DNA of 8,195 bases, taken from contig JBARRS010000014.1 in NCBI GenBank assembly GCA_049644345.1, positions 1-8,195 on the forward strand, written 5' to 3'. The notes under the pieces are model-generated. The model worked only from the letters and a program-made list of their open reading frames with translations, searched no databases and was not told the DNA's origin. The DNA is from JBARRS01 sp049644345. GTDB taxonomy: Bacteria; Actinomycetota; Thermoleophilia; Gaiellales; Gaiellaceae. Shown here in pieces: positions 1-6,234 of the stretch (the first letter of the stretch is position 1; every line of letters begins with the position of its first letter). The position numbers were made by a program, and so were the translations under genes.

Positions 1-482
1 TAGCTCTGAGGAGAGGTGCAGTCCACGAGGCCGCTCGAATCGAGCGCGCACTTGAACGTGAACGAGCTCTCGGGGCTCGCGAACGCGAACCCCGCGGAGG
101 TGGAGTTGGAAAGCGTCGGCGGAGTCGAGGTGATGCCCGGCGGCGACGTATCAATCGTCCACGGGTAGGTGTTGCTCCCCGTCCTCCCCGAGGCGGTCTC
201 CGTGCCATCGACCTCGAAGACATGTGGGCCGTCCGCCAGGCCGGTGAACGCTGACTTGCCCGAGTCGCAAGAAGTGGGAGACGCTCCGTCCAGAATGCAT
301 TGAAAGGTGACACCGGGGTCGCTCGTGAACTCGAAGCTCGCGTCGGCAGAGGCTGAGAACTTGGGCGGATTGACCTTGAAGTCGACCGTCAGCGGTGGAG
401 GGTCCGCTTTCGTCGCCAACGCTGTGGCCGCGGCTGCCGTCGCCGCGACTGCGAGCACTCCGAGTGGCCGCCGCAGGCGCAA
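1..482 (-). CDS. Exported Ig-like repeat surface protein, N-terminal part (runs off left edge)
   Basis: The minus-strand frame is open from a TTG at 482 to the window edge (160 residues, no stop). An in-frame TAG two codons upstream, which is the stop of the preceding gene, makes this TTG the earliest usual start. Residues 2-6 are basic (RLRRP) and residues 7-23 are an Ala/Val/Leu-rich stretch ending ATALA, a good signal peptide. The mature part shows two copies of a beta-rich module: residues 45-74 (F-x-F, TFQC, LD, then Cys) and 128-157 (F-x-F, TFKC, LD, then Cys). Both have cysteines exactly 10 residues apart (C62/C72 and C145/C155), and the modules repeat with a period of 83 residues. The linker DTSPPGITSTPPTLSNST is typical of bacterial Ig-like repeat proteins. 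The protein is probably extracellular and structural or adhesive; no catalytic motif is visible. Only 3 nt separate it from the upstream membrane-protein gene, so the two are probably co-transcribed. Confidence 0.8.
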   Translation of the reverse strand, partial: MRLRRPLGVLAVAATAAAATALATKADPPPLTVDFKVNPPKFSASADASFEFTSDPGVTFQCILDGASPTSCDSGKSAFTGLADGPHVFEVDGTETASGRTGSNTYPWTIDTSPPGITSTPPTLSNSTSAGFAFASPESSFTFKCALDSSGLVDCTSPQS

Positions 483-485
483 CGT

Positions 486-1199
486 CTAGCCGCCCCGCGA
501 GATAAGCAACGCGACGAGGAAGCAGATCACGCCCGTGAGGCCGGCCGCAGCGAGGTCGCCGCGTCGCGTCTCGATCGCGGAGCCCAGGCGTCCGCCGACG
601 CGTCTCGCCGGCAGCGTCGCGACGCCAAGCAGTGTCATCGAGGCGGCCAGGACGAACCCGCCGAGGAGCAGCAGCGTGACGCTCGAACCCCCGCTTGGTT
701 GCGCTTGCGGCAGCGCATTCTCCGTCGGCTCAGTCGTTGGGACGGTTGCCGGAGCGATCTGCGGACGCGCGTGCTTCAGCCGCGCCTGCGCAGTCCGGCG
801 GCTTCTGTGCGCGTTTGCGTTCGCATGGAGGCGTGACTTGTTCTTCTTGACCACGCGAGGCCGTGAAACCGCATGCGTGGGAGGCGGAGTGACGACGGGG
901 GCGACCGGCGTCGGCGCGGGCGCGGGAGGCGGCACGACGTGGACCACGGTGCGCTGTGGCACTGCGCGGTGCACGGGCTTTGGATGCGTGCGAGCGACTT
1001 TGCGCGGTGGCGGCGGGTCGGGTTTCGGCGTGGTCGTCGGGGGCGGTGAAGACGTGGCAGCCGCTGCTGCTGCGTCCGTGCCGAGCGCCTGCGCCGCACC
1101 GAAACCGCCGCAGCCGAGAGCAGCGAGCACGCAGACCGCCTGCAATGCGCGAGCGCCGCGGCGGCGCAGGCCTCGCTCTCCCTTACCCCTGTGTTCCAA
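486..1199 (-). CDS. Proline-rich membrane protein with basic linker, function unknown
   Basis: I do not recognise a named family. From a TTG at 1199 the product is 237 residues: a basic N-terminus, a hydrophobic segment at about 18-38 (VCVLAALGCGGFGAAQAL), a Pro/Ala/Thr-rich linker at about 42-170 with a strongly basic stretch at about 110-145 (Lys, Arg, His), then two membrane segments at about 173-196 and 216-234. The linker probably lies outside the membrane and could span or bind the cell wall. The start is uncertain. The frame stays open to a GTG at 1283, but those 28 extra codons have unusually many A/T third bases and rare AGG codons. TTG 1199 follows a purine-rich AAAGGAAGAGG stretch, and a candidate promoter lies inside the extra codons. 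A CTG at 1169 after AAGGGAG is a third option. The reading is supported by strand agreement with all neighbours and by the 3-nt gap to the Ig-like gene. Confidence 0.7.
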   Translation of the reverse strand: MEHRGKGERGLRRRGARALQAVCVLAALGCGGFGAAQALGTDAAAAAATSSPPPTTTPKPDPPPPRKVARTHPKPVHRAVPQRTVVHVVPPPAPAPTPVAPVVTPPPTHAVSRPRVVKKNKSRLHANANAHRSRRTAQARLKHARPQIAPATVPTTEPTENALPQAQPSGGSSVTLLLLGGFVLAASMTLLGVATLPARRVGGRLGSAIETRRGDLAAAGLTGVICFLVALLISRGG

Positions 1200-1253
1200 C
1201 TCCCCCCTCTTCCTTTCGCCCGGATCCCTAGGTCCGGAAATCTCCCACTCCGG

Positions 1254-1259
1254 ATTGTA
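1254..1259 (-). promoter_or_regulatory. Candidate -10 box (TACAAT) for the surface-protein pair
   Basis: On the minus strand TACAAT matches five of six bases of the TATAAT box. It stands out as AT-rich in a very GC-rich stretch between the small membrane protein gene and the proline-rich membrane protein. The sequence 17 nt upstream (TGGGAA) is a poor -35 box. An inverted repeat GGCGT-N7-ACGCC (1270-1286) overlaps that -35 position and could be an operator or simply a hairpin. A transcript from here would have a leader of roughly 50 nt before TTG 1199. The call rests on base matching alone. Confidence 0.35.
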
Positions 1260-1293
1260 GAGCCGTGAGGGCGTTTTTCCCACGCCTGCAGGA

Positions 1294-1341
1294 GCTAACC
1301 GGGGGCCGCCCCCTCTGCTACCGCGCGCTGACCGGGGGCCG
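1294..1341. repeat. Short imperfect direct repeat with a GC hairpin at a gene boundary
   Basis: The 15-mer at 1294-1308 (gctaaccgggggccg) recurs at 1327-1341 with one difference (gctgaccgggggccg), 33 nt apart. The right copy covers the last codons of the 61-residue membrane protein. The left copy lies in the gap after its stop. Five G at 1301-1305 face five C at 1309-1313 across a 3-nt loop, a small stable hairpin just after the stop on the minus strand. It could slow or end transcription of the recO-PPSR block, but there is no T run, so I do not call it a terminator. In such GC-rich DNA chance is a real alternative. Confidence 0.4.
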
Positions 1342-1503
1342 GTACCCGGGCTTTCGCCGCGCGCGGAAGTCCGCGAGCCAAGCGGCCGTCCGCAAACCGA
1401 TCCAAACGGGTGTGAAGAACCCGTAGAAGACGACGAGCGCGGCGGCGAGGAGCGTCCACCACATCGTCCAACGCCAGAGCGGGACCGGCGGCTTCGGCTT
1501 CAC
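1318..1503 (-). CDS. Small membrane protein coupled to PPSR
   Basis: This 61-residue protein has no family I can name. The GTG start shares its bases with the TGA stop of the PPSR gene (GTGA overlap), which indicates translational coupling and is the main evidence that it is a real gene. The N-terminus is Pro/Lys-rich (MKPKPPVPLW). One hydrophobic segment spans about residues 12-33 (Trp, Leu, Ala, Val and Phe), a possibly amphipathic stretch follows at about 34-46, and the C-terminus is basic (RARRKPGYRPPVSAR). The likely topology is a single-span inner-membrane protein with a positive tail in the cytoplasm. Its place directly behind a regulator of pyruvate phosphate dikinase gives no clear function. 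The dikinase gene, a common neighbour of this regulator in other bacteria, is absent here. Confidence 0.65.
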   Translation of the reverse strand: MKPKPPVPLWRWTMWWTLLAAALVVFYGFFTPVWIGLRTAAWLADFRARRKPGYRPPVSAR

Positions 1504-2336
1504 GCGGTGGCGGCGACTCCGCCGTTCTCGGCCCGCCGGCGTTCGATCAGGCGGATCACCCGCGCCGCCGTCTCCTCGATCGAGAGCTCGGAGATCTCGA
1601 TCACGGGGCAGCCCAGGCGGCGGTGCACGGCCGCCGCCTCCTCGAGCTCGTCATAGATCTCGACCAACTGGGTGTATGCGCGGTTCGAGCTGCCCAGCCG
1701 GCGAACGCGCTGCTGGCGGATCTCGGCGAGCCGCTCGGCGTCGATCGTCAGTCCGACGATCTTCGTCTGGTCGACCTCGTAGAGAGCAGGCGGCGGCTTG
1801 ATCCCTTTCACGATCGGGACGTTCGCGGTCTTGTAGCCCATATAGCCGAGGAAGATCGACAGCGGTGTTTTCGAGGTCCGCGAGACGCCGACGAGGACGA
1901 TGTCTGCCTCGTGGAGGCCCTCCCCCATGCCGTCGTCGTAGCGGACGGCGAACTCGATCGCGGCAATCCGTTTGAAGTAGGTCGAGTCGAGCGGCGGCCG
2001 CGCGCCCGGCGTCATCGTCGCGCCGACGCCGGCGACCTTCGCGACGGCGTCGATGGGATGGCTGAGCAGGTCGCAGTAATGCAGCTTGTAGCGCCGACAG
2101 AGCGTGCGGGCCGCGTCTTTGAGCTCAGGTTGCACCAGCGTGTAGACGATCACCGCCGGCCGTCCCTTCGCCCGGTTGAGGGCAAGCTGGAGGTCGTCCA
2201 CGGTCTCGACACGCGGGTGCCGGATCTCCTCGAACTGCTGGCCCGGGAACTGCGCCTCGAGCGCGTGGGCGAGCCGGACCGCCGTCTCGCCCGTCGAGTC
2301 GGAGATCAGATGGAGCTCGACCGGGTGCTTCGTCAC
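1500..2336 (-). CDS. ppsR: Pyruvate phosphate dikinase regulatory protein (bifunctional kinase/phosphorylase, PPSR/DUF299)
   Basis: A cytosolic 278-residue enzyme, about the usual family length. It controls pyruvate phosphate dikinase (or PEP synthase in some bacteria) by ADP-dependent phosphorylation of an active-site threonine and phosphate-dependent removal of that phosphate, so it sets flow between pyruvate and phosphoenolpyruvate. Visible family signatures are SDSTGETA (12-19), the P-loop GVSRTSKTP (150-158) and the following FLGYMGYKTANVPIV (162-176). The start is GTG at 2336, 9 nt after the glyS stop, with the N-terminus VELHLISDSTGET placed as in homologues. No strong ribosome binding site is seen, so re-initiation after glyS is likely. 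The Bacillus homologue yqfL also lies downstream of glyQS, with ccpN between; no ccpN-like gene is present here. The dikinase form is more likely than the PEP synthase form by lineage, but the sequence alone does not prove it. Confidence 0.95.
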   Translation of the reverse strand: MTKHPVELHLISDSTGETAVRLAHALEAQFPGQQFEEIRHPRVETVDDLQLALNRAKGRPAVIVYTLVQPELKDAARTLCRRYKLHYCDLLSHPIDAVAKVAGVGATMTPGARPPLDSTYFKRIAAIEFAVRYDDGMGEGLHEADIVLVGVSRTSKTPLSIFLGYMGYKTANVPIVKGIKPPPALYEVDQTKIVGLTIDAERLAEIRQQRVRRLGSSNRAYTQLVEIYDELEEAAAVHRRLGCPVIEISELSIEETAARVIRLIERRRAENGGVAATA

Positions 2337-2345
2337 GGCCGGAGC

Positions 2346-4193
2346 CTAGCGGGGGATCTGCGAGAAGTCGCCGAGCGCGCCGAGGGTGTCGCGCACGTCG
2401 AGCAGCAAACGGAGGCGGTTCGCGCGAACGGCGTCGTCATCGGCCATCACGAGCACCTCGTCGAAGAACCGCTCGACGTAGGGCGCAAGCTCGGCGGCCG
2501 ACTCGAGCGCGGCGCGAACATCTCCGACGCCATCCAGCTCGACCTTCGTGAGCGCCTCGGCGAGCGCGCGCTCCGCCTCCTCCACAAGCAGCTTCCGGTC
2601 GAGGCTCGGCGCAGCCTCCTGCTCGGCCTTCCCGGCGAGACGGTGCGCCCTGTCGTAGGCGGTGTAGACGCCGTCGAAGGCAGACGAGTCGCGCTCGGCG
2701 TAGAGCGCCTCCGCGAGCCGCGCGACGCCGCCGAGATCCGGCACTGCCGAGGCGCGCGCAGCACGTACGTACTCAACCGGAACGTCGAGCAGAGACTCGA
2801 GCCGCTCCTCGACGAAGTCCCGCACCTCGTCCGGCAGGTCGCTGCGGTCGATCGTCAACCCGCCCTCGAGCGCAAGCCGGTTGAGGCCGATCGCCGCGCG
2901 GCGAAGGCCGTAGGGATCGCGTGAGCCGCTCGGCCGGTGGCCGAGACCGAACGAGACGCTGAGGGTGTCGAGCTTGTCCGCCGCGGCTAGCACCTTGCCG
3001 GCCTCCGTCTGAGGCAGCGGCGCATCGGCGGCGTCGGGCAAGTACTGCTCCTCGATCGCCTTCGACACGGCCTCGGGATAACCGGCGAGCCGCGCATACT
3101 CGGCGCCGATCGCGCCCTCGAGCTCGGGAAACTCGCGCACGAGCTCCGAGGCCTGGTCGGCCTTGGCGAGCCTCGCGGCCTCGCGCGACGCCTCTCCGCC
3201 GCCGAGCCGCTCGACAAGCATGATCAGTCGCTCGGTCTTGTCGGCGAAGGTCCCGGCGTCGGCGAAGTACGTGATCGATCCGAGCCGCTTGGCGAGCTCG
3301 TCGACGCCGACGGCGACATCGCGCTCGAAGGTGAAGGCCGCGTCCTCGAGCCGGGCCTCGAGCACGTTCTCGTTCCCCGCGCGGACGGTGTCCGGGTCGC
3401 CGCCGTTCGCCACGAAGGCGAACCGGTTGCCGCCGAGCGGGAAGTAGCGCTGATGCTCCTGCATCGCCGTCACGATCAGGCGCTCGGGCAGCTGAAGGTA
3501 GCGCTCGTCGAAGCTCCCTTCGAGCACGTGCGAGGACTCGACCAGGTGGATCACTTCGGCCAGCTTTCCAAGCGGGTCGCTCCAGCCTCCGATCGCATCG
3601 AGGCCCTCGACGATCAGGCGGCGCCGTTCCCCTGCATCCGCGACGACGCCTGCGGCGCGGAGGGCCTGCTCGTAGTCCCCCGCGTTCTGAATCTCGACCG
3701 GGCCGCTCGTGAAGCGGTGACCGTAGGAGGTCTCGCCGAGCACCGTCTCCTCGTCCAGCTTCGCCAGCGTCCACCGCACCGGCCGCGCGAAACGGATGCC
3801 GCTGTCGTCCCAGCGCATCGACTTCGAGAAAGCCAGGCCTCGGACGATCGCGTCGGCGCGCTCGGGCAGCAGCTCGCGCAGAGGCCGTCCCGGAACGACG
3901 ACCCCGAGGAAGCCGTCCCGCACCTCGAGCTCGTCCGCCGAGACGCCGTACTTGCGCGCAAATCCCTCCGCAGCCTGCTCGCGCCGGGACTCCGGCGGTC
4001 CCTTCACCCACTCGTCCGGGGTATGTTCGGGAACGTCCTCGAGCAGGAAGGCGAGCCGGCGCGGCCCGACGAAGAGACGGCCCGGACGTTTCCCGAGGTG
4101 GAGGTCTACGAGGTCCGGCAGCTGCGCCTCGGCCTCGCCGACGGCCGAGGCCGGCAGCTCCTCGCAGCCAATTTCGACAAGGAGGCTAGGCAG
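2346..4193 (-). CDS. glyS: Glycine-tRNA ligase beta subunit
   Basis: The beta chain of the two-chain glycyl-tRNA synthetase, which binds tRNA-Gly for charging by the alpha chain. Family landmarks, numbered from the chosen start, are LLVEIGCEELPASA near the N-terminus (4-17), MRWDDSGIRFARPVRW (126-141), MQEHQRYFP (244-252), the HD-like helical region (about 340-385), DPYGLRRAAIG (426-436), and the C-terminal DALR-type anticodon-binding region ending with FFDEVLVMADD and NRLRLLLDVRD. At 615 residues it is shorter than E. coli GlyS (about 690), mainly by small losses spread along the chain; I see no frameshift. The start is unusual. The conserved N-terminus begins exactly at a CTG at 4193, with AGGA 8 nt upstream, overlapping the glyQ stop by 8 nt. 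The only earlier usual start noted, GTG at 4256, would add 21 residues (MCAASRAW...) that look unlike any GlyS N-terminus. Confidence 0.95.
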   Translation of the reverse strand: MPSLLVEIGCEELPASAVGEAEAQLPDLVDLHLGKRPGRLFVGPRRLAFLLEDVPEHTPDEWVKGPPESRREQAAEGFARKYGVSADELEVRDGFLGVVVPGRPLRELLPERADAIVRGLAFSKSMRWDDSGIRFARPVRWTLAKLDEETVLGETSYGHRFTSGPVEIQNAGDYEQALRAAGVVADAGERRRLIVEGLDAIGGWSDPLGKLAEVIHLVESSHVLEGSFDERYLQLPERLIVTAMQEHQRYFPLGGNRFAFVANGGDPDTVRAGNENVLEARLEDAAFTFERDVAVGVDELAKRLGSITYFADAGTFADKTERLIMLVERLGGGEASREAARLAKADQASELVREFPELEGAIGAEYARLAGYPEAVSKAIEEQYLPDAADAPLPQTEAGKVLAAADKLDTLSVSFGLGHRPSGSRDPYGLRRAAIGLNRLALEGGLTIDRSDLPDEVRDFVEERLESLLDVPVEYVRAARASAVPDLGGVARLAEALYAERDSSAFDGVYTAYDRAHRLAGKAEQEAAPSLDRKLLVEEAERALAEALTKVELDGVGDVRAALESAAELAPYVERFFDEVLVMADDDAVRANRLRLLLDVRDTLGALGDFSQIPR

Positions 4194-5043
4194 CGGCGGC
4201 TTCCTGCTCTTGCTCGAGGTAGCTCTGCGCGACCAGGCGCGCGAGGCTGCGCACACGGCCGATGTAGGCTGCGCGCTCGCTCGCCGAGAGCGCGCCGCGC
4301 GCGTCGAGCAGGTTGAAGACGTGCGAGCACTTCAGCACCTGGTCGTACGCAGGCAGTGGCAGGCTGCGCTCGACGAGGTGCCGGCACTCCGCCTCGTGCT
4401 CGTCGAACCGGCGCGTCAACACGTCGACGGGCGCTTCCTCGAAGTTGTACGCAGACCACTGGCGCTCGCTCTCGCGATAGACGTCCCCCCAGGTGACGCC
4501 CGGCGCCCACTCGAGGTCGAAGACGTTCCGTTTCCCTTGAAGAAAGAGGGCGAGGCGCTCGAGCCCGTACGTCATCTCCGCGGGCACGAGCTCGACGTCG
4601 AGACCGCCGAGCTGCTGGAAGTACGTCCATTGGGTGATCTCCATCCCGTCGCACCAGACCTCCCAGCCGAGGCCCCACGCGCCGAGCGTCGGCTGCTCCC
4701 AGTCGTCCTCGACGAGCCGGACGTCGTGCTGTGCAAGATCGATCCCGAGGGCGGCGAGCGAGTTGAAGTAGAGGTCGAGCACGTCCGGCGGCGCAGGCTT
4801 CAAGATCACCTGGTACTGGAAGTAGTGCTGGAATCGGAACGGGTTCTGACCATAGCGCCCGTCGAGCGGGCGGATGACCGGCTCGACGTACGCCGTCTTC
4901 CACGGCTTGGGCCCGAGGCAGCGCAGAAACGTGTTCGGGTTCATCGTCCCTGCGGCGACCTCGGTGTGGTAGGGCTGCATCAGGACGCACCCCTGGTCGG
5001 CCCAGTACCCCTCGAGCGCGGTGATCATCTCCTGGTAGTTCAC
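4186..5043 (-). CDS. glyQ: Glycine-tRNA ligase alpha subunit
   Basis: The catalytic chain of the two-chain, class II glycyl-tRNA synthetase. It activates glycine with ATP and, with GlyS, loads it on tRNA-Gly. The 285 residues align along their whole length with known GlyQ proteins: QPYHTEVAAGTMNPNTFLR (23-41), motif 2 RPLDGRYGQNPFRFQHYFQYQ (58-78), VEDDWEQPTLGAWGLGWEVW (111-130), GMEITQWTYFQQLGG (133-147), motif 3 MTYGLERLALFLQG (157-170), and CSHVFNLLDARGALS (239-253). The C-terminal tail after about residue 275 is a variable acidic/Ala stretch. GTG at 5043 is chosen because MNYQEMITALEGYW matches the family N-terminus and it forms a GTGA overlap with the acetyltransferase stop. No T-box leader or other tRNA-sensing element is visible upstream; coding sequence abuts it. 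It overlaps glyS by 8 nt, so the two chains are probably made in equal amounts. Confidence 0.97.
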   Translation of the reverse strand: MNYQEMITALEGYWADQGCVLMQPYHTEVAAGTMNPNTFLRCLGPKPWKTAYVEPVIRPLDGRYGQNPFRFQHYFQYQVILKPAPPDVLDLYFNSLAALGIDLAQHDVRLVEDDWEQPTLGAWGLGWEVWCDGMEITQWTYFQQLGGLDVELVPAEMTYGLERLALFLQGKRNVFDLEWAPGVTWGDVYRESERQWSAYNFEEAPVDVLTRRFDEHEAECRHLVERSLPLPAYDQVLKCSHVFNLLDARGALSASERAAYIGRVRSLARLVAQSYLEQEQEAAAA

Positions 5044-5480
5044 GAGCCGGATGCTACTTCGGCCGGTGGCCGCTCCATCAGCCGCTCCGAGGGTCGGCCG
5101 AAGCCGAACTTCTCGTAGAGACCGTGCATGTCACGCGTGTGCAGGAGCCAACGGTAAGCGGCATAAGGCCCACGCTCCACGCTCTCGCGGACGAGCTCCT
5201 CGCCGAGGCCGCGCCTACGGTGCTCGGCCAGGACGTAGACGTCGGCGAGATACGCCATCGGCATCCCCGCGACCAGCGCGGTACGGCTGAAGCCCATCTG
5301 TCGACCGTCGCGGTAGAGGCCGACGAGCCTCGCCGCCTGCGCGTTCATCTCCTCCTGGACCTCCCGAGTGCGCCCCTTCGCCCAGTACGACTCCTCGCTG
5401 AGGTAGCGGTGAACGGCGTCGAGGTCGATCCGGCTCGGGTCGTCGTCGAGCTGAAAGCCGCCCGACAGCTCGCGCTTCAC
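5040..5480 (-). CDS. GNAT-family N-acetyltransferase
   Basis: A 146-residue single-domain GCN5-type acetyltransferase that would move an acetyl group from acetyl-CoA to an amine; the substrate is unknown. Visible features are SYWAKGR (31-37), typical of a small-GNAT subgroup; the central strands GLYRDGRQMGFSR (54-66) and AYLADVYVLAEHR (76-88); the acetyl-CoA-binding motif A RRRGLGEELV (88-97); and LLHTRDMHGLYEKFGF (112-127), where Tyr122 is placed as the usual general acid. The frame stays open upstream inside recO, but GTG at 5480 is chosen because it overlaps the recO stop as GTGA and places the domain normally. The stop overlaps the glyQ start in the same way. Its insertion in the recO-glyQ block suggests co-expression with the synthetase, not a shared pathway. 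A link to tRNA or aminoacyl-adenylate acetylation would be speculation. Confidence 0.88.
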   Translation of the reverse strand: MKRELSGGFQLDDDPSRIDLDAVHRYLSEESYWAKGRTREVQEEMNAQAARLVGLYRDGRQMGFSRTALVAGMPMAYLADVYVLAEHRRRGLGEELVRESVERGPYAAYRWLLHTRDMHGLYEKFGFGRPSERLMERPPAEVASGS

Positions 5481-6226
5481 GACGCACGCAGCGTGCGCAG
5501 GCGGAAGCCGCCGTGGAACTCGTACGAGGACGAGATCACGGAGAGCGCCTCGCGCGCCGCGCGTTTGGAAAGACCGGCCTCGTGGGCCTCGGAGAGCGGC
5601 AGTGAGAGCAGGGCCTCGATCCCGTGAAGGCCGGCCGGCGAGAGCGGCAAGGAGCCCGCGCCGTCGCACGCCCGGCAGACGGCTCCTCCGGCCCGCGGCG
5701 AGTAGCCGACGAGGTCGCTCTCGTTGCCGCACTCGGCGCAGCTCGTCACGTGTGGCAGGTAGCCGGAGAGCCAGAGGAGCTTCAGCTGGAACGAGAGCGC
5801 AAGCGTGTCGAGCTGCGGCCGGCGCGCCCCGTCCGGCGGGATCTCGTCGAGCAGGTCGAGGAAGCGCGTCAACGCGTGGAAGGCGCGCTCATTCGCCTCT
5901 GGCTCGTTGAAGAGGCGCAGCATCGCCTCGAGCCCGACGAGGCCGACACTCAAGCGGTAGTGATCCTCGCGCGCAGCCCGGTGCGGCCTGATCAGGTCGA
6001 CGCCGGTGACCGTCTGCAGCTCACCGGAGCCCGGATGCAGGAGCACCTCGACGTGGCTGAGCGGCTCGAGGCGGGCGCCGAAGCGCGACTTCGTCCGCCG
6101 GATCCCCTTCGCGACCGCCCCAACCCTGCCCCGATCGAGGGTGTAGAGGTGCAACACCCGGTCGGCCTCACCGAGGCGCAGCGATCGCAACACGACTGCT
6201 TCCGTCTTGTACGTCCGCCCGGCCAC
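5477..6226 (-). CDS. recO: DNA repair protein RecO
   Basis: RecO acts in RecF-pathway recombinational repair: it binds single-stranded DNA and, with RecR, loads RecA on SSB-coated DNA in the cytoplasm. The 249 residues show the family order: an N-terminal OB-fold beginning YKTEAVVLRSLRLGEADRVL (6-25) with GRVGAVAKGIRRTKSRFGARLEP (33-55), a helical middle, and a four-cysteine zinc site C163-x2-C166 and C184-x2-C187, followed by a C-terminal helical part. Length is normal. The start is certain in position: GTG at 6226 is three codons after an in-frame TAG. There is no ribosome binding site in front, but a TACACT box lies 8 nt upstream, so the message may be leaderless. It leads a coupled block with the acetyltransferase and glyQ. 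The neighbourhood agrees with recO-glyQ-glyS order in Bacillus. Confidence 0.95.
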   Translation of the reverse strand: MAGRTYKTEAVVLRSLRLGEADRVLHLYTLDRGRVGAVAKGIRRTKSRFGARLEPLSHVEVLLHPGSGELQTVTGVDLIRPHRAAREDHYRLSVGLVGLEAMLRLFNEPEANERAFHALTRFLDLLDEIPPDGARRPQLDTLALSFQLKLLWLSGYLPHVTSCAECGNESDLVGYSPRAGGAVCRACDGAGSLPLSPAGLHGIEALLSLPLSEAHEAGLSKRAAREALSVISSSYEFHGGFRLRTLRAS

Positions 6227-6234
6227 CGCGGTCT

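Noticed and set aside
520..650. LPxTG-like sorting signal in the proline-rich membrane protein (LPQAQ before a hydrophobic segment)
   Set aside because: The motif lacks the Thr-Gly that sortases cut, and another membrane segment follows, unlike a sorting signal.
535..1260. Plus-strand frame of 241 codons opposite the proline-rich membrane protein
   Set aside because: It is Cys/Arg/Gly-rich low-complexity sequence. The minus-strand frame has membrane segments, neighbour spacing and strand agreement.
1301..1313. Intrinsic terminator after the small membrane protein gene
   Set aside because: The hairpin has only a 5-bp stem with a 3-nt loop and no T run follows on the minus strand.
1260..1345. 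Possible c-di-AMP (ydaO-type) riboswitch, prompted by minus-strand TTAGCTCCTGCAGGCG before a surface-protein gene
   Set aside because: Only a short string resembles the 3' end of that element. I could not find its 5' core or the expected paired regions upstream, so it is not called.
1623..2924. Plus-strand open frame of 433 codons opposite PPSR and glyS
   Set aside because: It is antisense to two clear genes across their boundary, Arg/Asp/Leu-rich with no domain, and is a usual shadow in GC-rich DNA.
4194..4256. GTG 4256 as the glyS start
   Set aside because: It adds 21 residues unlike any GlyS N-terminus and would overlap glyQ by 71 nt; CTG 4193 fits both the ribosome site and the family.
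3453..5118. Long plus-strand open frames opposite glyS, glyQ and the acetyltransferase
   Set aside because: They mirror the codon pattern of the real minus-strand genes, cross several gene borders, and show no recognisable motif.
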